From Candidatus Eiseniibacteriota bacterium (GTDB lineage Bacteria; Eisenbacteria; RBG-16-71-46; CAIMUX01): 64,000 nucleotides of DNA. The stretch spans positions 124,001 through 188,000 of the forward strand of contig JADJQY010000001.1 in the NCBI GenBank assembly GCA_016712505.1, read 5' to 3'. Position 1 is the first letter of the stretch. Every line of letters starts with the position of its first letter. Shown here in pieces: positions 17,205 to 26,400 of this stretch. Under the pieces are notes generated by a model. It did no database searches. It was not told the DNA's origin and saw nothing but the letters and a program-made list of their open reading frames with translations. The translations under genes were made by a program, and so were the position numbers.

Positions 17205-19142
17205 ATGTTCAGCGACATCGACCGCGCGCGCCTGCGTGGCCTCAGCACCAAACCTGGCGAAACCTGGCAAGGTGGCTGGCGCATCCTGCCGATCTCCGAA
17301 GAAGACTGGGAGCATCGAGACGCCATGCGGATCGGCCTCTGGGCCGTCCGCTCCGGCCAGACGTTCCGCGCATCGCGCCCCGGCGTCCCAGGAACGACGG
17401 AAGAACTGCTTCGTCTCTTCGCCGCGTTCGCGCTCAGTGATCGGCACCACCTCCCGGCGCGGGTCGAGATGAGCGAGGCCGCCGATCTCGAGGCGGTCCG
17501 GGCTCCTCTGTCCGAACTCGGAATCGAGGTCGCGTCGGTACCCTATCTGCCCTCGCACGACGTCGCGCTGCGCGATCTGGTGGGCGAGGCGATCGGCGAC
17601 GTCATCTGGACCCCCGGAATCCTCAGCGGGTCCGACGTGACGATCGACGATCTCCGCCTCCTGGCGGACGCCGCGGTCCAATTCCACCAGGCTCGCCCCT
17701 GGGAGCGCCTCAATGCGAACGAGTTCGTGCGCGTCGTCGAGCCCGAGGCCCCCGGGCGGCTCGGCTACTTCGCGCTCACCGGCTCGGACGACGAACCGAT
17801 CGGCATCTCCTTCTTCGAGAGCGAGAGTGACTACGGGCACTATCTCGAGGATGTCAGTGCGCGACCGAGTCGCGGGCTCGGGCTCGACTTCGCCGGGCTG
17901 GCCGAGCTTCCGCCGATCGATGCCGACCTCTGGGTCGAGCACCAGCTTCCCCTGGCCGGCGGCCTCTTCGCCCCATGCCCCGTCTTCCACCGCGCGGCCG
18001 GTGCCATGTTCCAACGCCCCAATCACGAGCAGATCCGCTTCCTCACCGCTCTGCTCCGCGGCCTCGCGCGCGTCACCGAGGAGGAACTGGACCGCGGCCG
18101 CTTCGAGTTCACCGAGCCGGAGCTGTTCGGCGAGATTCGTTTCGTGCTCGATCTTCCCTTTGTTCGCGACTACCTCGAGAATGAAGGTGCCCAGCCGCGC
18201 TCGAAGCAGGCGTTGGCACGCATCCTTCAACGGTTCGGTACGACGCAGAAGTTCGAGTCGCCGGAAGCGTTTCGGGCCGCGATCGACGCTCTCTTCCTCG
18301 ACAAGACGCTCGACGAGATTCCCACCTTTGCCCAGACCCCCCTCGACGAGGCCAATGACATCGCCGACGCCGCGATGGAGGAGTCCGGACGCGTGCGCCG
18401 CCTCCTCGCGCGACGTGCCCTGGCCAAGAGCCCCGATTGCGCGCTCGCGCACCTCGCACTCGCCACCACGGCGATCGCCGACTCCGAGCTCCTCGCTTCC
18501 CTCGACGCCTGTGCCGCCGCCACCCGCCGGGCGCTCGGCGAGCAGTTCGAGCAGGAGTACAAGGGCCATCTATGGGACGTCCTCGACACCCGGCCCTTCC
18601 TTCAGGCCACCCAGATGGCCGCCGACTACGCGCGCGGCCAGGGCAACTCTGAGTGGGCCGCCTCCGACCTTCGGTACCTCCTCGACCTCGACCCCGAGGA
18701 TCACCTCGAAGCGCGCTATGATCTCGCCGAGGTTTTGCTGGAGACCGACCAATTCGAGGAACTCGCGCCACTCCTCGATCAGTTCGCGGGAGATTCCGAA
18801 CCGCTCTTCACCTTTGCCCGTGCGCTCTTGCTCTACCGCTCGAGCGGCGCCAGTCAAACCGCCACCGACAAACTTTCCGCGGCCATCAAGCAGGAGCCCG
18901 CGACCGCCCGCGCCATCGCCGGTTGGGAAGGATCTCCACTCCCGGCAAACGCCGGGCAGGAGCCCGAGGCGTTGGAGGCCCACGAGCACGACGACCCTGA
19001 TCTCCCGCTCGCGCTCGCCTGGCGCCGCGTCCCCGGCGCCCTCGAGTGGCTTCGCGGCACTCTCACGGCGGTCGAGGCCAAACGTCGCAAGTATGAGCGC
19101 GGCCGGGAAGCCAAACGATCCCCCGGGAAGAAGCGCAAATGA
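17205..19142 (+). CDS. ST7/TPR-like protein with uncharacterised N-terminal domain
   Basis: 645 aa, no signal peptide. The N-terminal 250 residues have no motif I can name; they resemble the DUF6930/DUF7309 type of bacterial proteins. The C-terminal half (about 370-600) resembles ST7 (suppressor of tumorigenicity 7)-like TPR proteins: RRALAKSPDCALAHLALATT, then GHLWDVLDTRPFLQATQMAA, then the helix-turn-helix pair ending YDLAEVLLETDQFEELAPLL. It ends with a highly basic tail (RKYERGREAKRSPGKKRK). It is 10 bp upstream of the SirB1-like gene in the same direction and probably co-transcribed. The role is unknown. Confidence 0.7.
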   Translation: MFSDIDRARLRGLSTKPGETWQGGWRILPISEEDWEHRDAMRIGLWAVRSGQTFRASRPGVPGTTEELLRLFAAFALSDRHHLPARVEMSEAADLEAVRAPLSELGIEVASVPYLPSHDVALRDLVGEAIGDVIWTPGILSGSDVTIDDLRLLADAAVQFHQARPWERLNANEFVRVVEPEAPGRLGYFALTGSDDEPIGISFFESESDYGHYLEDVSARPSRGLGLDFAGLAELPPIDADLWVEHQLPLAGGLFAPCPVFHRAAGAMFQRPNHEQIRFLTALLRGLARVTEEELDRGRFEFTEPELFGEIRFVLDLPFVRDYLENEGAQPRSKQALARILQRFGTTQKFESPEAFRAAIDALFLDKTLDEIPTFAQTPLDEANDIADAAMEESGRVRRLLARRALAKSPDCALAHLALATTAIADSELLASLDACAAATRRALGEQFEQEYKGHLWDVLDTRPFLQATQMAADYARGQGNSEWAASDLRYLLDLDPEDHLEARYDLAEVLLETDQFEELAPLLDQFAGDSEPLFTFARALLLYRSSGASQTATDKLSAAIKQEPATARAIAGWEGSPLPANAGQEPEALEAHEHDDPDLPLALAWRRVPGALEWLRGTLTAVEAKRRKYERGREAKRSPGKKRK

Positions 19143-19152
19143 GCATCCGCAC

Positions 19153-20049
19153 ATGAGCAATGAAGCTTCATGGACCCAGCTCGGAGCCGCCCTCACCGCC
19201 ACGCTTCACAAGCCACGCGTCCATCTGAGCGACCTCCTGCTCCAGATCGCATCTGCCGAGTACCCGTCGCTCGATCCCCTCCACGTCGACGCTCAGATCG
19301 AGAGACTCGCCCTCCGCGTCCGGAGTGCGTGTGACGCCCTTCCCCCGGGCGGGAGCCACGCCGATCACCCCGGCGACTCCGACCCCGAGGCTGGCGATCT
19401 CCGCGACCGGCAGCTCGCTGCGATCAGGCATGTCGTCTTCACCCAGGACGGATTCCGCGGCGACACCGAGGACTACTACAACCCCGAGAACAGTTATCTC
19501 AATCGCGTCCTCCAGCGTCGGGTCGGCGTTCCCATTCTCCTTTCGTGCCTGCTGCTCGAGATCGGCCGACGTGCCGGCATTCCGCTGGCCGGCGTCGCAT
19601 TCCCCGGCCACTTCCTGGTCCGCACCGCCAGCAACGTTTCCCCCACCATTCTCGATCCATTCGACCGTGGTCGCATCCTGACCCCCACTGATCTCCAGGC
19701 CCTCCTCGACCGCAACCACGCCCGGGCGCCACGCTTTCACCCCACCATGCTCGCCACCGCCTCTGCGCACACCATCGTCGTGCGCGTGCTGCGCAATCTC
19801 AAGGGCGCCTACATCCGTCGCAGTGACTTCGCCTCCGCCCGCAACGTCACCGAGGCGCTTGTCGCGATCCACACCGACGATCCCAACGAGTGGTGGGACC
19901 GCGGCCGAATCCACCTCCAACTTCACCAACCCCTCCGTGCTCTCGAGGACTTCCGCCGCTGCATCGCCACCGCTCCCCCCGGTCCCCTCCGCAAGGAAGC
20001 CGAGGCAGCCCTCCAGAGCGTCCGCGAAGTACTGGTGAGAAGGAACTAA
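19153..20049 (+). CDS. SirB1-family transglutaminase-like/TPR protein
   Basis: 298 aa. The ATG at 19153 is internal to a longer overlapping frame; family length and the position just behind the upstream stop support it. The transglutaminase-like SirB1 core is clear: DTEDYYNPENSYLNRVLQRR, then GVPILLSCLLLEIGRRAGIP and LAGVAFPGHFLVR. The C-terminal part is a TPR-like segment (DPNEWWDRGRIHLQLHQPLR). In other bacteria such proteins (for example YchA/SirB1) are cytoplasmic with poorly known function. It likely forms an operon with the ST7-like gene. Confidence 0.85.
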   Translation: MSNEASWTQLGAALTATLHKPRVHLSDLLLQIASAEYPSLDPLHVDAQIERLALRVRSACDALPPGGSHADHPGDSDPEAGDLRDRQLAAIRHVVFTQDGFRGDTEDYYNPENSYLNRVLQRRVGVPILLSCLLLEIGRRAGIPLAGVAFPGHFLVRTASNVSPTILDPFDRGRILTPTDLQALLDRNHARAPRFHPTMLATASAHTIVVRVLRNLKGAYIRRSDFASARNVTEALVAIHTDDPNEWWDRGRIHLQLHQPLRALEDFRRCIATAPPGPLRKEAEAALQSVREVLVRRN

Positions 20050-20052
20050 CCC

Positions 20053-20074
20053 AGGCGGGCGCAAGCGCCCGCCT
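20053..20074 (+). terminator. Terminator hairpin after the SirB1-like gene
   Basis: Perfect 10-bp inverted repeat (AGGCGGGCGC / GCGCCCGCCT) with a 2-nt AA loop, 4 bp after the stop codon. No U-tract follows. Confidence 0.65.
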
Positions 20075-20250
20075 GCGCATTCGCCTTCAGCAGCCTGGCC
20101 TGGGGTTCGGTGACTAGCCTCACCGGACTGCGTACTCTGGCGAACTACTTGATCCCGCCCCTCGGCGCTGCCATGTTCGTGGCCAAGAACCTGCACTCGA
20201 GGTCGCCACCCGGGCGCGAACGCCCCGAACGTTGGCGCAGGAGGGACGCT

Positions 20251-20874
20251 ATGGACATTCGGGAAAGCTACGACTCGGCCGCGGAAGGCTACGCCGAGCA
20301 CCTATCTGACGAACTCCGGGGCAAGCCGCTCGATCGGCACCTCTTGAATCGGTTCGCCGAGGAGACTCGCGACTGCGGCCTGGTAGCCGACATCGGCTGT
20401 GGGCCCGGGCACGTTGCCCGGTATCTGAAGGAACAGGGTGTCGCGGTCTATGGCGTGGATCTCTCGGAGAAGATGGTCCAGGTAGCGCGGGATCGCCACG
20501 CGGAGATCGCGTTTCGGGTCGAGGACATGGGAAGCCTGAGCGCAACCGACCGAAGTCTCGCCGGCGCGGTGCTCTTCTACTCGATCGTGCATTTCGCACC
20601 GGACGAACTTCTCGCCGTCTTTCGGGAAGTGCGCCGGGTGCTCGTCGAAGGTGGATTGGCCCTGATCGCCTTCCACCGGGGCGACGGGATCGTGCATACC
20701 GATGAACTGTTCGGCGCGCCGGTATCGCTCGACTTCCGGTACCATTCATCCGAGGGCGTCATCGATGCTCTCACGCAGTCCGGTTTCACCGTCATCGAAC
20801 AGATTCATCGCGAGCCCTACGAAGGCGCGGAGTATCCGAGCCGTCGGTGCTACCTCCTCGCTCGTGCCGCCTGA
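20251..20874 (+). CDS. Class I SAM-dependent methyltransferase
   Basis: 207 aa. ATG 20251 follows GGAGGGACGCT; the frame is open upstream to 20110 but without methyltransferase sequence. SAM-binding motif I is VADIGCGPGHVARYL, motif II is VYGVDLSEKMVQVAR, and there is a post-motif strand GAVLFYSIVHF. It belongs to the broad Methyltransf_11/25 group (DIRESYDSAAEGYAEHL N-terminus) acting on small molecules. The substrate is unknown and neighbours do not help. Confidence 0.85.
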   Translation: MDIRESYDSAAEGYAEHLSDELRGKPLDRHLLNRFAEETRDCGLVADIGCGPGHVARYLKEQGVAVYGVDLSEKMVQVARDRHAEIAFRVEDMGSLSATDRSLAGAVLFYSIVHFAPDELLAVFREVRRVLVEGGLALIAFHRGDGIVHTDELFGAPVSLDFRYHSSEGVIDALTQSGFTVIEQIHREPYEGAEYPSRRCYLLARAA

Positions 20875-20894
20875 CCGCCACACCGGAGACCCTC

Positions 20895-21500
20895 ATGACC
20901 CCCAACGACGCCGTCCCTTTTGCACCGGATGGAATGCAGACGGACGAGTTCCTCCTCCGCCGCATACGAGCCTCTGACGCGGAAGCCGACTACGAGGCGG
21001 TCATGGAGACCAAGGAATCCCTGCGTAAGTGGGAGCAGACCGGATGGCCCGACGATGGCTTCACCGTGGAAGCGAACCGGGAAGACCTGATCCGGCTCGA
21101 AGAGCGACACGACCGCGGCGAGTCGTTCACCTACACCGTAGCGGATCCCGTCACCTCTTCCTGCCTCGGCTGTCTCTACGTGTTTCCGACGGGCGCCAGT
21201 CTGTTCGCCCGAGCAGAGGTGACGACGCTCGGCGACGATCTCTGGTCCCAGCATGAGGTCGCAGTGTACTTCTGGGTGCGCGCGTCTCGGTTGGTCGACC
21301 GGCTCGACGAAAGGCTCGTTGCCGCGAGCGATCGTTGGCTAGAGCGCGAGTGGCGACTGCAGCGCCCCCTGTTCGTGACCAATGAGGACGTCGCCCAGCA
21401 GGTTACCATGCTCGAGGCCACTGGCCGTGCTCGCCGGTTCGAGCTCTCCTACCCGAACAAGCCCGCGAAGGAGTGGGCCTATGCTTGGCCGGGTCGGTGA
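20895..21500 (+). CDS. GNAT-family N-acetyltransferase-like protein
   Basis: 201 aa from ATG 20895 behind CCGGAGACC. The N-terminus FLLRRIRASDAEADYEAVME resembles the RimJ/RimL branch of GNAT enzymes. The acetyl-CoA-binding R/Q-x-x-G-x-G/A loop is not obvious and the C-terminal half (HEVAVYFWVRAS..VDRLDERLV) is atypical, so catalytic activity is uncertain. It lies 20 bp after the methyltransferase in the same direction, probably in one transcript. Confidence 0.7.
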   Translation: MTPNDAVPFAPDGMQTDEFLLRRIRASDAEADYEAVMETKESLRKWEQTGWPDDGFTVEANREDLIRLEERHDRGESFTYTVADPVTSSCLGCLYVFPTGASLFARAEVTTLGDDLWSQHEVAVYFWVRASRLVDRLDERLVAASDRWLEREWRLQRPLFVTNEDVAQQVTMLEATGRARRFELSYPNKPAKEWAYAWPGR

Positions 21501-21563
21501 GTGAAGTTGCCTCAAGATGGAGCGGAAGTCCACTGGTCGGCCCGAACCCCGAAGGGAGTCTAG

Positions 21564-21932
21564 ATGGCAATTATCCCGCTGGTGCGATGTAGAGACATGG
21601 CGGCTTCGATCGCCTTTTATACGCAGATCCTCGATTTCGAGTGCATCGAATTCGACGGCGGTGACCCGTGCTTCGCGGTTCTGATCCGACGGGGAGACCG
21701 CATTTTCCTGTCGAGCCACAGCGGAGATGGGGAGTTCGGGCTTGCGATGGTCCTTCCGGTCGACGACGTCGATGCGCTCTTCCGAGAGCTACTGGACCGT
21801 GGGATGAAGACACCGGAAGGGACGGCCTCTCCGGTCCACTTTGGACCGACCGATCAAACCTGGGGTACACGCGAGTTCTATCTCGACGACCCTGACGGGA
21901 ACACCGTACGCTTTGTTCAAGGCCCGCGCTGA
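21564..21932 (+). CDS. VOC-family (glyoxalase/bleomycin-resistance-like) protein
   Basis: 122 aa, the usual single-domain VOC length, ATG behind AAGGGAGTCTAG. Paired beta-alpha-beta-beta-beta modules are visible: MAASIAFYTQILDFECIEFD at the start and the typical end GTREFYLDDPDGNTVRFVQ, with Asp/Glu metal-ligand positions. Such proteins bind or modify small toxic molecules. Substrate unknown. Confidence 0.85.
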   Translation: MAIIPLVRCRDMAASIAFYTQILDFECIEFDGGDPCFAVLIRRGDRIFLSSHSGDGEFGLAMVLPVDDVDALFRELLDRGMKTPEGTASPVHFGPTDQTWGTREFYLDDPDGNTVRFVQGPR

Positions 21933-21982
21933 GCGAAACGCTGGAGCGATCGGTCGTTGGTTGATGACGGAGGATGGAAACC

Positions 21983-22450
21983 GTGAACCACCGAGATCGT
22001 CGACCGGGCATGGCAACTGTCGCTTCCATCGCCGGCCATACCTCCGACCGAGCGCAGGTGCCAAGATATGCCCACACGTCGGCTCTCTGTTGCCTCGGGG
22101 TGGCCCTGCTGCTCACCGCATGCAGCGAGGACGGTTCCAGCCCCAGATTGAACCACCGGCCGGTGATCCTCCAACTTCCCGACACCACCTCCTCCCTGGG
22201 TGACACGCTGCGGTTGCGGGCAGAGGCCGCCGACTCTGATGGTGACGCGGTTCAGTACCGTCTCACCGTCGTCTTGAACCTCGAGGAGGTTCGGATCGGC
22301 TACCACCCGCGGGCTGGAATCGACGGCGCAACGGGCGACTTCTGGTTCGCACCCAAGGTCGACGACCGGCCGACGCGGGGCTTCAAGATCACGGCCACCG
22401 ACCCGTTCGGAGGACGTGACTCGACTCGATTCGAAGTCTTGGTACCGTGA
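21983..22450 (+). CDS. Small lipoprotein with cadherin-like (putative Ig) domain
   Basis: 155 aa. The GTG at 21983 was chosen because GGAGG ends 9 nt upstream; an ATG at 21974 abuts the GGAGG directly and is less likely. The lipobox is ALLLTAC. The mature protein is one domain of the 'putative Ig' type seen in repeated adhesins (NHRPVILQLP.. LRAEAADSDGDAVQYRLTV.. GDFWFAPKVDD ..ITATDPFGGRDS). It is probably an outer-membrane lipoprotein of unknown function. Confidence 0.7.
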   Translation: MNHRDRRPGMATVASIAGHTSDRAQVPRYAHTSALCCLGVALLLTACSEDGSSPRLNHRPVILQLPDTTSSLGDTLRLRAEAADSDGDAVQYRLTVVLNLEEVRIGYHPRAGIDGATGDFWFAPKVDDRPTRGFKITATDPFGGRDSTRFEVLVP

Positions 22451-22594
22451 AGTCGATGACCGAAGCTGGATGACCCGCGACAATCGCCCCATTGCGGCTC
22501 CCTCGCCCGATCTGGCACCCTGGTCGACGCCTGCGTGAGGGGCTCGCGTTCGGCGAAGTGACGACGGCAACCCGGCCGCGGGGAGACTGATTCG

Positions 22595-25500
22595 ATGATC
22601 CGACCCGGATTCGCCGTCAGGACGGCGCTGGCCCTTTGCTGCTTCCTTGTTTCGAGCCCGGTGTGGGCGCAGAACGAGATCGCGAACGAGAATGCACTCC
22701 CCGGGAATCCGCCATCCGAGTGGGATGTGGTCGGGGCCGGGGATTCGAGTATCCAGGGGTTCACCACCGACATCAGTGTGGACCAGGGTGGGACCGTCTC
22801 GTTCAAGGTCAGCACTGACGCGACGGACTATCGCCTCGAGATCTACCGAATGGGGTACTACGGCGGCCTCGGAGCCCGGAGGGTGGCCACGGTGCAGCCA
22901 TCGGCGACGCTGCCTCAGGTGCAACCGACACCGATCAGCGATCCGACCACCGGATTGGTGGACTGCGGGAACTGGGCCGTTTCGGCAACCTGGAATGTTC
23001 CCGCGAACGCGGTGTCGGGCGTCTACGTGGCGAAGCTGGTGCGGGAAGTCCCGGCCGATGGCGGGGCGAGCCACGTCATCTTCGTGGTGCGCGACGACGA
23101 CGGAAACTCCGAGTTGCTCTTCCAGACGAACGATGCGACCTGGCAGGCTTACAATACGTATGGCGGAAACAGCCTCTATCTTGGTTCTCCCGCCGGACGC
23201 GCCTACAAGGTGAGCTACAATCGACCGCTCTTGACCCGCTGCTGCGACTTCCCCAATGGCGCGATCGTCTCCCAGTTCTTCGCTGCGCAGTATCCGATGG
23301 TGCGCTGGCTCGAGGCGAACGGCTACGACGTTTCCTACACCACCTGCGCCGACTCGGATCGACGCGGGGCGGAGATTCCGGAGCACGAAGTATTCCTCTC
23401 CGTGGGACATGACGAGTACTGGTCCGCGGGTCAACGGGCGAACGTCGAAGCGGCGCGCGACGCGGGAATGCACCTCGCGTTTTTCTCCGGTAATGAGGTG
23501 TTCTGGAAGACGCGCTGGGAGTCGAGCATCGACGGCGCGGGAACGCCGCATCGGACGTTGGTCTGCTACAAGGAGACCCATGCCAACGCCAAGATCGACC
23601 CCCTCCCCAATGTCTGGACCGGCACCTGGCGCGACCCGCGCTTCAGTCCGCCGGCGGACGGCGGGCGACCGGAGAACGCACTCCTGGGGACGATCTTCAC
23701 CGTGAACGGCATCCGGAACGACGCACTCCACGTACCGGAGGCGGACGGCAAGCTGAGACTGTGGCGCAACACCTCGGTGGCCACGCTCACCCCCGGGCAG
23801 GTTGCGACCTTCGGCGCAGGTACGCTTGGCTTCGAGTGGGACGAGGATCTCGACAACGGTTTCCGTCCGGCCGGACTGGTTCGCTTCTCGACCACGACGG
23901 TCAGTGGAGTACCGCTGCTTCAGGACTACGGCTCGAACTACGCGTCGGGAACAGCCACCCACCACGTCTTGATGCATCGCCGTCCGAACGGCGCCTACGT
24001 CTTCAGCGCAGGCACCGTTCAGTGGTCGTGGGGTCTCGATGCCACGCATGACAAGCCTGGCCCGGCGGCCGACCTGCGCATTCAGCAAGCGACGACCAAC
24101 CTCTTCGCCGACCTCGGCGTACAGCCAGGTACGTTGCAGCCGGGGCTCGTCGCCGCGGCCGCTTCGACCGATGGAACCGACCCGGTTTCCGTCATCGTGT
24201 CTCCCAGCTCAGGTTCCTCGGTCACGAGCGGCGTCACGACGGTGGTGGCCGGAACCGCGAGCGATCAAGGCGGGAGAGTTGGTGGCATCGAGATCTCGGT
24301 CGACGCTGGCGCGACCTGGCATCCGGCGGAAGGGCGGGAGACCTGGAGCTTTGTCTGGGTCCCGGAGGGAACCGGCACTGCGACCATTCTCACCCGCGCG
24401 GTGGATGATTCCGGAAACCTCGAGAACCCCGGCACTGGCGTCGTCGTGAACATCGAGCCGTTCGGATCGACGACCTGCCCTTGCCACATCTTCTCGGTTG
24501 CAGGCGGCCCGGCGGCCAACGATCCGGCTTCGGTCGAGGTCGGGGTTCGTTTCCGGGCCGATCGTGAGGGGACGATCGACGGAGTACGATTTTACAAGCC
24601 GAGCGCGGCGACCGGGGGAGTCCATGTCGGAAACCTCTGGTCGAACGACGGCGTCCTCCTCCGCAGTGTCGTCTTCCAGAGCGAGACCGACTCCGGCTGG
24701 CAGGAGGCGCTGTTCGCCGAGGGGGAAGAGGTTCCGATCAGCTCGAACACGCTCTACGTCGCCTCCGTCTTCATGCCGCAGGGGCGCTACGCCGCAACCA
24801 ATGCCTACTTCGCCACTGCGGTCGACAATCCTCCGCTCCATGCGCCGGCGGACGGTGCCGAGGGGTTTCCCAACGGCGTGTTCGGCTACGGGACCGGCGG
24901 GTTCCCCACGAACTCGTTCCAGTCGACCAACTACTGGGTGGATGTGGTCTTCGATACTCTTGCCGTTCTCCCGCCGTGCCTGGTCGATCAGGTGAGCGCT
25001 GATTTCGCCCTCGGCACGTTTGGAGGCGGGGCGTACGCGAGCGAGACCGAAGACGGTGAGATCACGCTCGCTCCGGCGACCGGGGCGGAGTTCTTCGGTG
25101 CGACGCTTCCCGTCGGCTGGTCGAGTGGGCTCTGGGGGGGAAGTGGAATCGTCCAGATTGCAGAGGGCGCACTGACCCTCGATGGTGCACGGCTCAGTGC
25201 GGATGCGGCTTTCAGTTCCGGCCGCTCGCTCGAGTTCATCGCGACCTTTACCGGACAGCCATTTCAGCATGTTGGACTGAGTGCCGGGGCGGAAGTCGAC
25301 GCGCCGTGGGCGCTCTTCTCCACCGGCCCGGTCGGCGGCGCCCTCTATGCGCGAACCAGCAGCGGCTCGGAGCAGCTCCTTCCCGGGTCCTGGCTCGGAG
25401 CCCCACATCGCTACCTGTTGAGTTGGCAGCCGGGCGGATTCGAGTTCTCGATCGATGGCACTCCGATCGCCAGCATTCCCTTCACGGTGACCACGACGTT

Positions 25501-26194
25501 GCGCCCGGTCGCGAGCGATCTCTCGGTGGGAAGCGGCAGCCTGACCCTCGACTGGATCCGCCTACGTCCCTACTCCACCACCGGGACCTATACCTCGCGT
25601 GTCGTCGGTGCCGGGTTCGTCGCCAACTGGGAGACGATCACCTGGGGTGCTGAGACCCCTTCAGGAACGAGCGTGCTCCTGTTCGTCCGCACCGGTCCCA
25701 CACCGGTCCCAGGCGGTAGCTGGTCGACCTTCACGCCGGTCGGAAACGGCGGCAGCGTCGACCAGATCAACGCCTACATTCAGTATCGGGTGAATCTCTC
25801 CACCGCGGATCCGAATCGGACCCCGACCCTGGGTGACGTGACCATCGAGTGCAGCGCGGTGTCCGCCGTGGACGATTCGCCCGGTGCCGCCGGTGTCCCT
25901 TCTGGAGCGACCGTGCGCCTGCAGTCGAATCCGGTCACGTCCAGAGCGACCTTTGAGCTGACGTTCGGCCCGAACGAGACCGCTCAGCGTCTCGGCCCGG
26001 CGCGAATCACGATCTATGACGTCGGGGGTCGGATGGTGCGCGAGCTTGAACGCGTCGGATTCGGCCCCGGCCTCCAGCGGATCGATTGGGATCTTACCGA
26101 CCAGAACAGACGGCGCCTGGCCCCGGGGGTCTACTACTACCGGGCCAATCTCGGTTCCGTTGGGCATCGGGGGGAGCTGGTCATCGTGCGGTGA
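22595..26194 (+). CDS. Very large secreted protein: DMF-ase beta-subunit-like domain, Ig-like domain, DUF4082, FlgD-like tail
   Basis: 1199 aa with signal peptide (to about WAQ). Residues about 30-510 resemble the C-terminal domain of the N,N-dimethylformamidase beta subunit family (GFTTDISVDQGGTVSFKVST, YRLEIYRMGYYGG, LLFQTNDATWQAYNTYGGNS, SVGHDEYWSAGQRANVEAAR, GMHLAFFSGNEVFWKTRWE). An Ig-like domain (about 525-620) and a DUF4082 domain follow (VGVRFRADREGTIDGVRFYK ... FQSTNYWVDVVF, about 645-790). Then come a LamG-like beta-sandwich region and a FlgD-like Ig tail ending ELVIVR. In other bacteria this DMF-ase-like domain occurs in surface proteins with no proven amidase activity, so enzymatic function is not asserted. 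Confidence 0.8.
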   Translation: MIRPGFAVRTALALCCFLVSSPVWAQNEIANENALPGNPPSEWDVVGAGDSSIQGFTTDISVDQGGTVSFKVSTDATDYRLEIYRMGYYGGLGARRVATVQPSATLPQVQPTPISDPTTGLVDCGNWAVSATWNVPANAVSGVYVAKLVREVPADGGASHVIFVVRDDDGNSELLFQTNDATWQAYNTYGGNSLYLGSPAGRAYKVSYNRPLLTRCCDFPNGAIVSQFFAAQYPMVRWLEANGYDVSYTTCADSDRRGAEIPEHEVFLSVGHDEYWSAGQRANVEAARDAGMHLAFFSGNEVFWKTRWESSIDGAGTPHRTLVCYKETHANAKIDPLPNVWTGTWRDPRFSPPADGGRPENALLGTIFTVNGIRNDALHVPEADGKLRLWRNTSVATLTPGQVATFGAGTLGFEWDEDLDNGFRPAGLVRFSTTTVSGVPLLQDYGSNYASGTATHHVLMHRRPNGAYVFSAGTVQWSWGLDATHDKPGPAADLRIQQATTNLFADLGVQPGTLQPGLVAAAASTDGTDPVSVIVSPSSGSSVTSGVTTVVAGTASDQGGRVGGIEISVDAGATWHPAEGRETWSFVWVPEGTGTATILTRAVDDSGNLENPGTGVVVNIEPFGSTTCPCHIFSVAGGPAANDPASVEVGVRFRADREGTIDGVRFYKPSAATGGVHVGNLWSNDGVLLRSVVFQSETDSGWQEALFAEGEEVPISSNTLYVASVFMPQGRYAATNAYFATAVDNPPLHAPADGAEGFPNGVFGYGTGGFPTNSFQSTNYWVDVVFDTLAVLPPCLVDQVSADFALGTFGGGAYASETEDGEITLAPATGAEFFGATLPVGWSSGLWGGSGIVQIAEGALTLDGARLSADAAFSSGRSLEFIATFTGQPFQHVGLSAGAEVDAPWALFSTGPVGGALYARTSSGSEQLLPGSWLGAPHRYLLSWQPGGFEFSIDGTPIASIPFTVTTTLRPVASDLSVGSGSLTLDWIRLRPYSTTGTYTSRVVGAGFVANWETITWGAETPSGTSVLLFVRTGPTPVPGGSWSTFTPVGNGGSVDQINAYIQYRVNLSTADPNRTPTLGDVTIECSAVSAVDDSPGAAGVPSGATVRLQSNPVTSRATFELTFGPNETAQRLGPARITIYDVGGRMVRELERVGFGPGLQRIDWDLTDQNRRRLAPGVYYYRANLGSVGHRGELVIVR

Positions 26195-26197
26195 TTC

Positions 26198-26302
26198 AGG
26201 CGACGGTCGCGCTGTCCACGATACCGGGGGTGCACGTCAGCGTCACCGGCCCGATATCCCCGAAGAAGTCGTTATCGCTGTCGTAGTAGAGGCCGAGCAT
26301 CG
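26198..26302 (-). pseudogene. Fragment of a P-domain protein gene
   Basis: About 105 bp that translate on the minus strand to LGLYYDSDNDFFGDIGPV followed by TLTCTPGIV. This closely matches LGLYYDVDNDLFGDIGPV and MLMCTPGIV in the P-domain gene at 29381-31297. There is no start, stop or flanking coding sequence, so it is a relic of a duplicate. Confidence 0.75.
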
Positions 26303-26400
26303 GTCAAGCTGGGTGGGGTCGGAACATTGGCTGCGCTGCCCAGCGGATCGCTCTCCAGCGCCACCCCGATAGATCGGCGACTGCGCCGAGGAGGATCAGC

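Noticed and set aside
16950..18569. 539-codon minus-strand frame opposite the ST7-like gene
   Set aside because: Antisense shadow; the plus-strand protein shows TPR/ST7-like sequence and a proper start.
21917..24088. 723-codon minus-strand frame opposite the DMF-ase-like gene
   Set aside because: Same reasons: antisense of a clearly coding gene, no recognisable motif, and it crosses the end of the neighbouring VOC gene.
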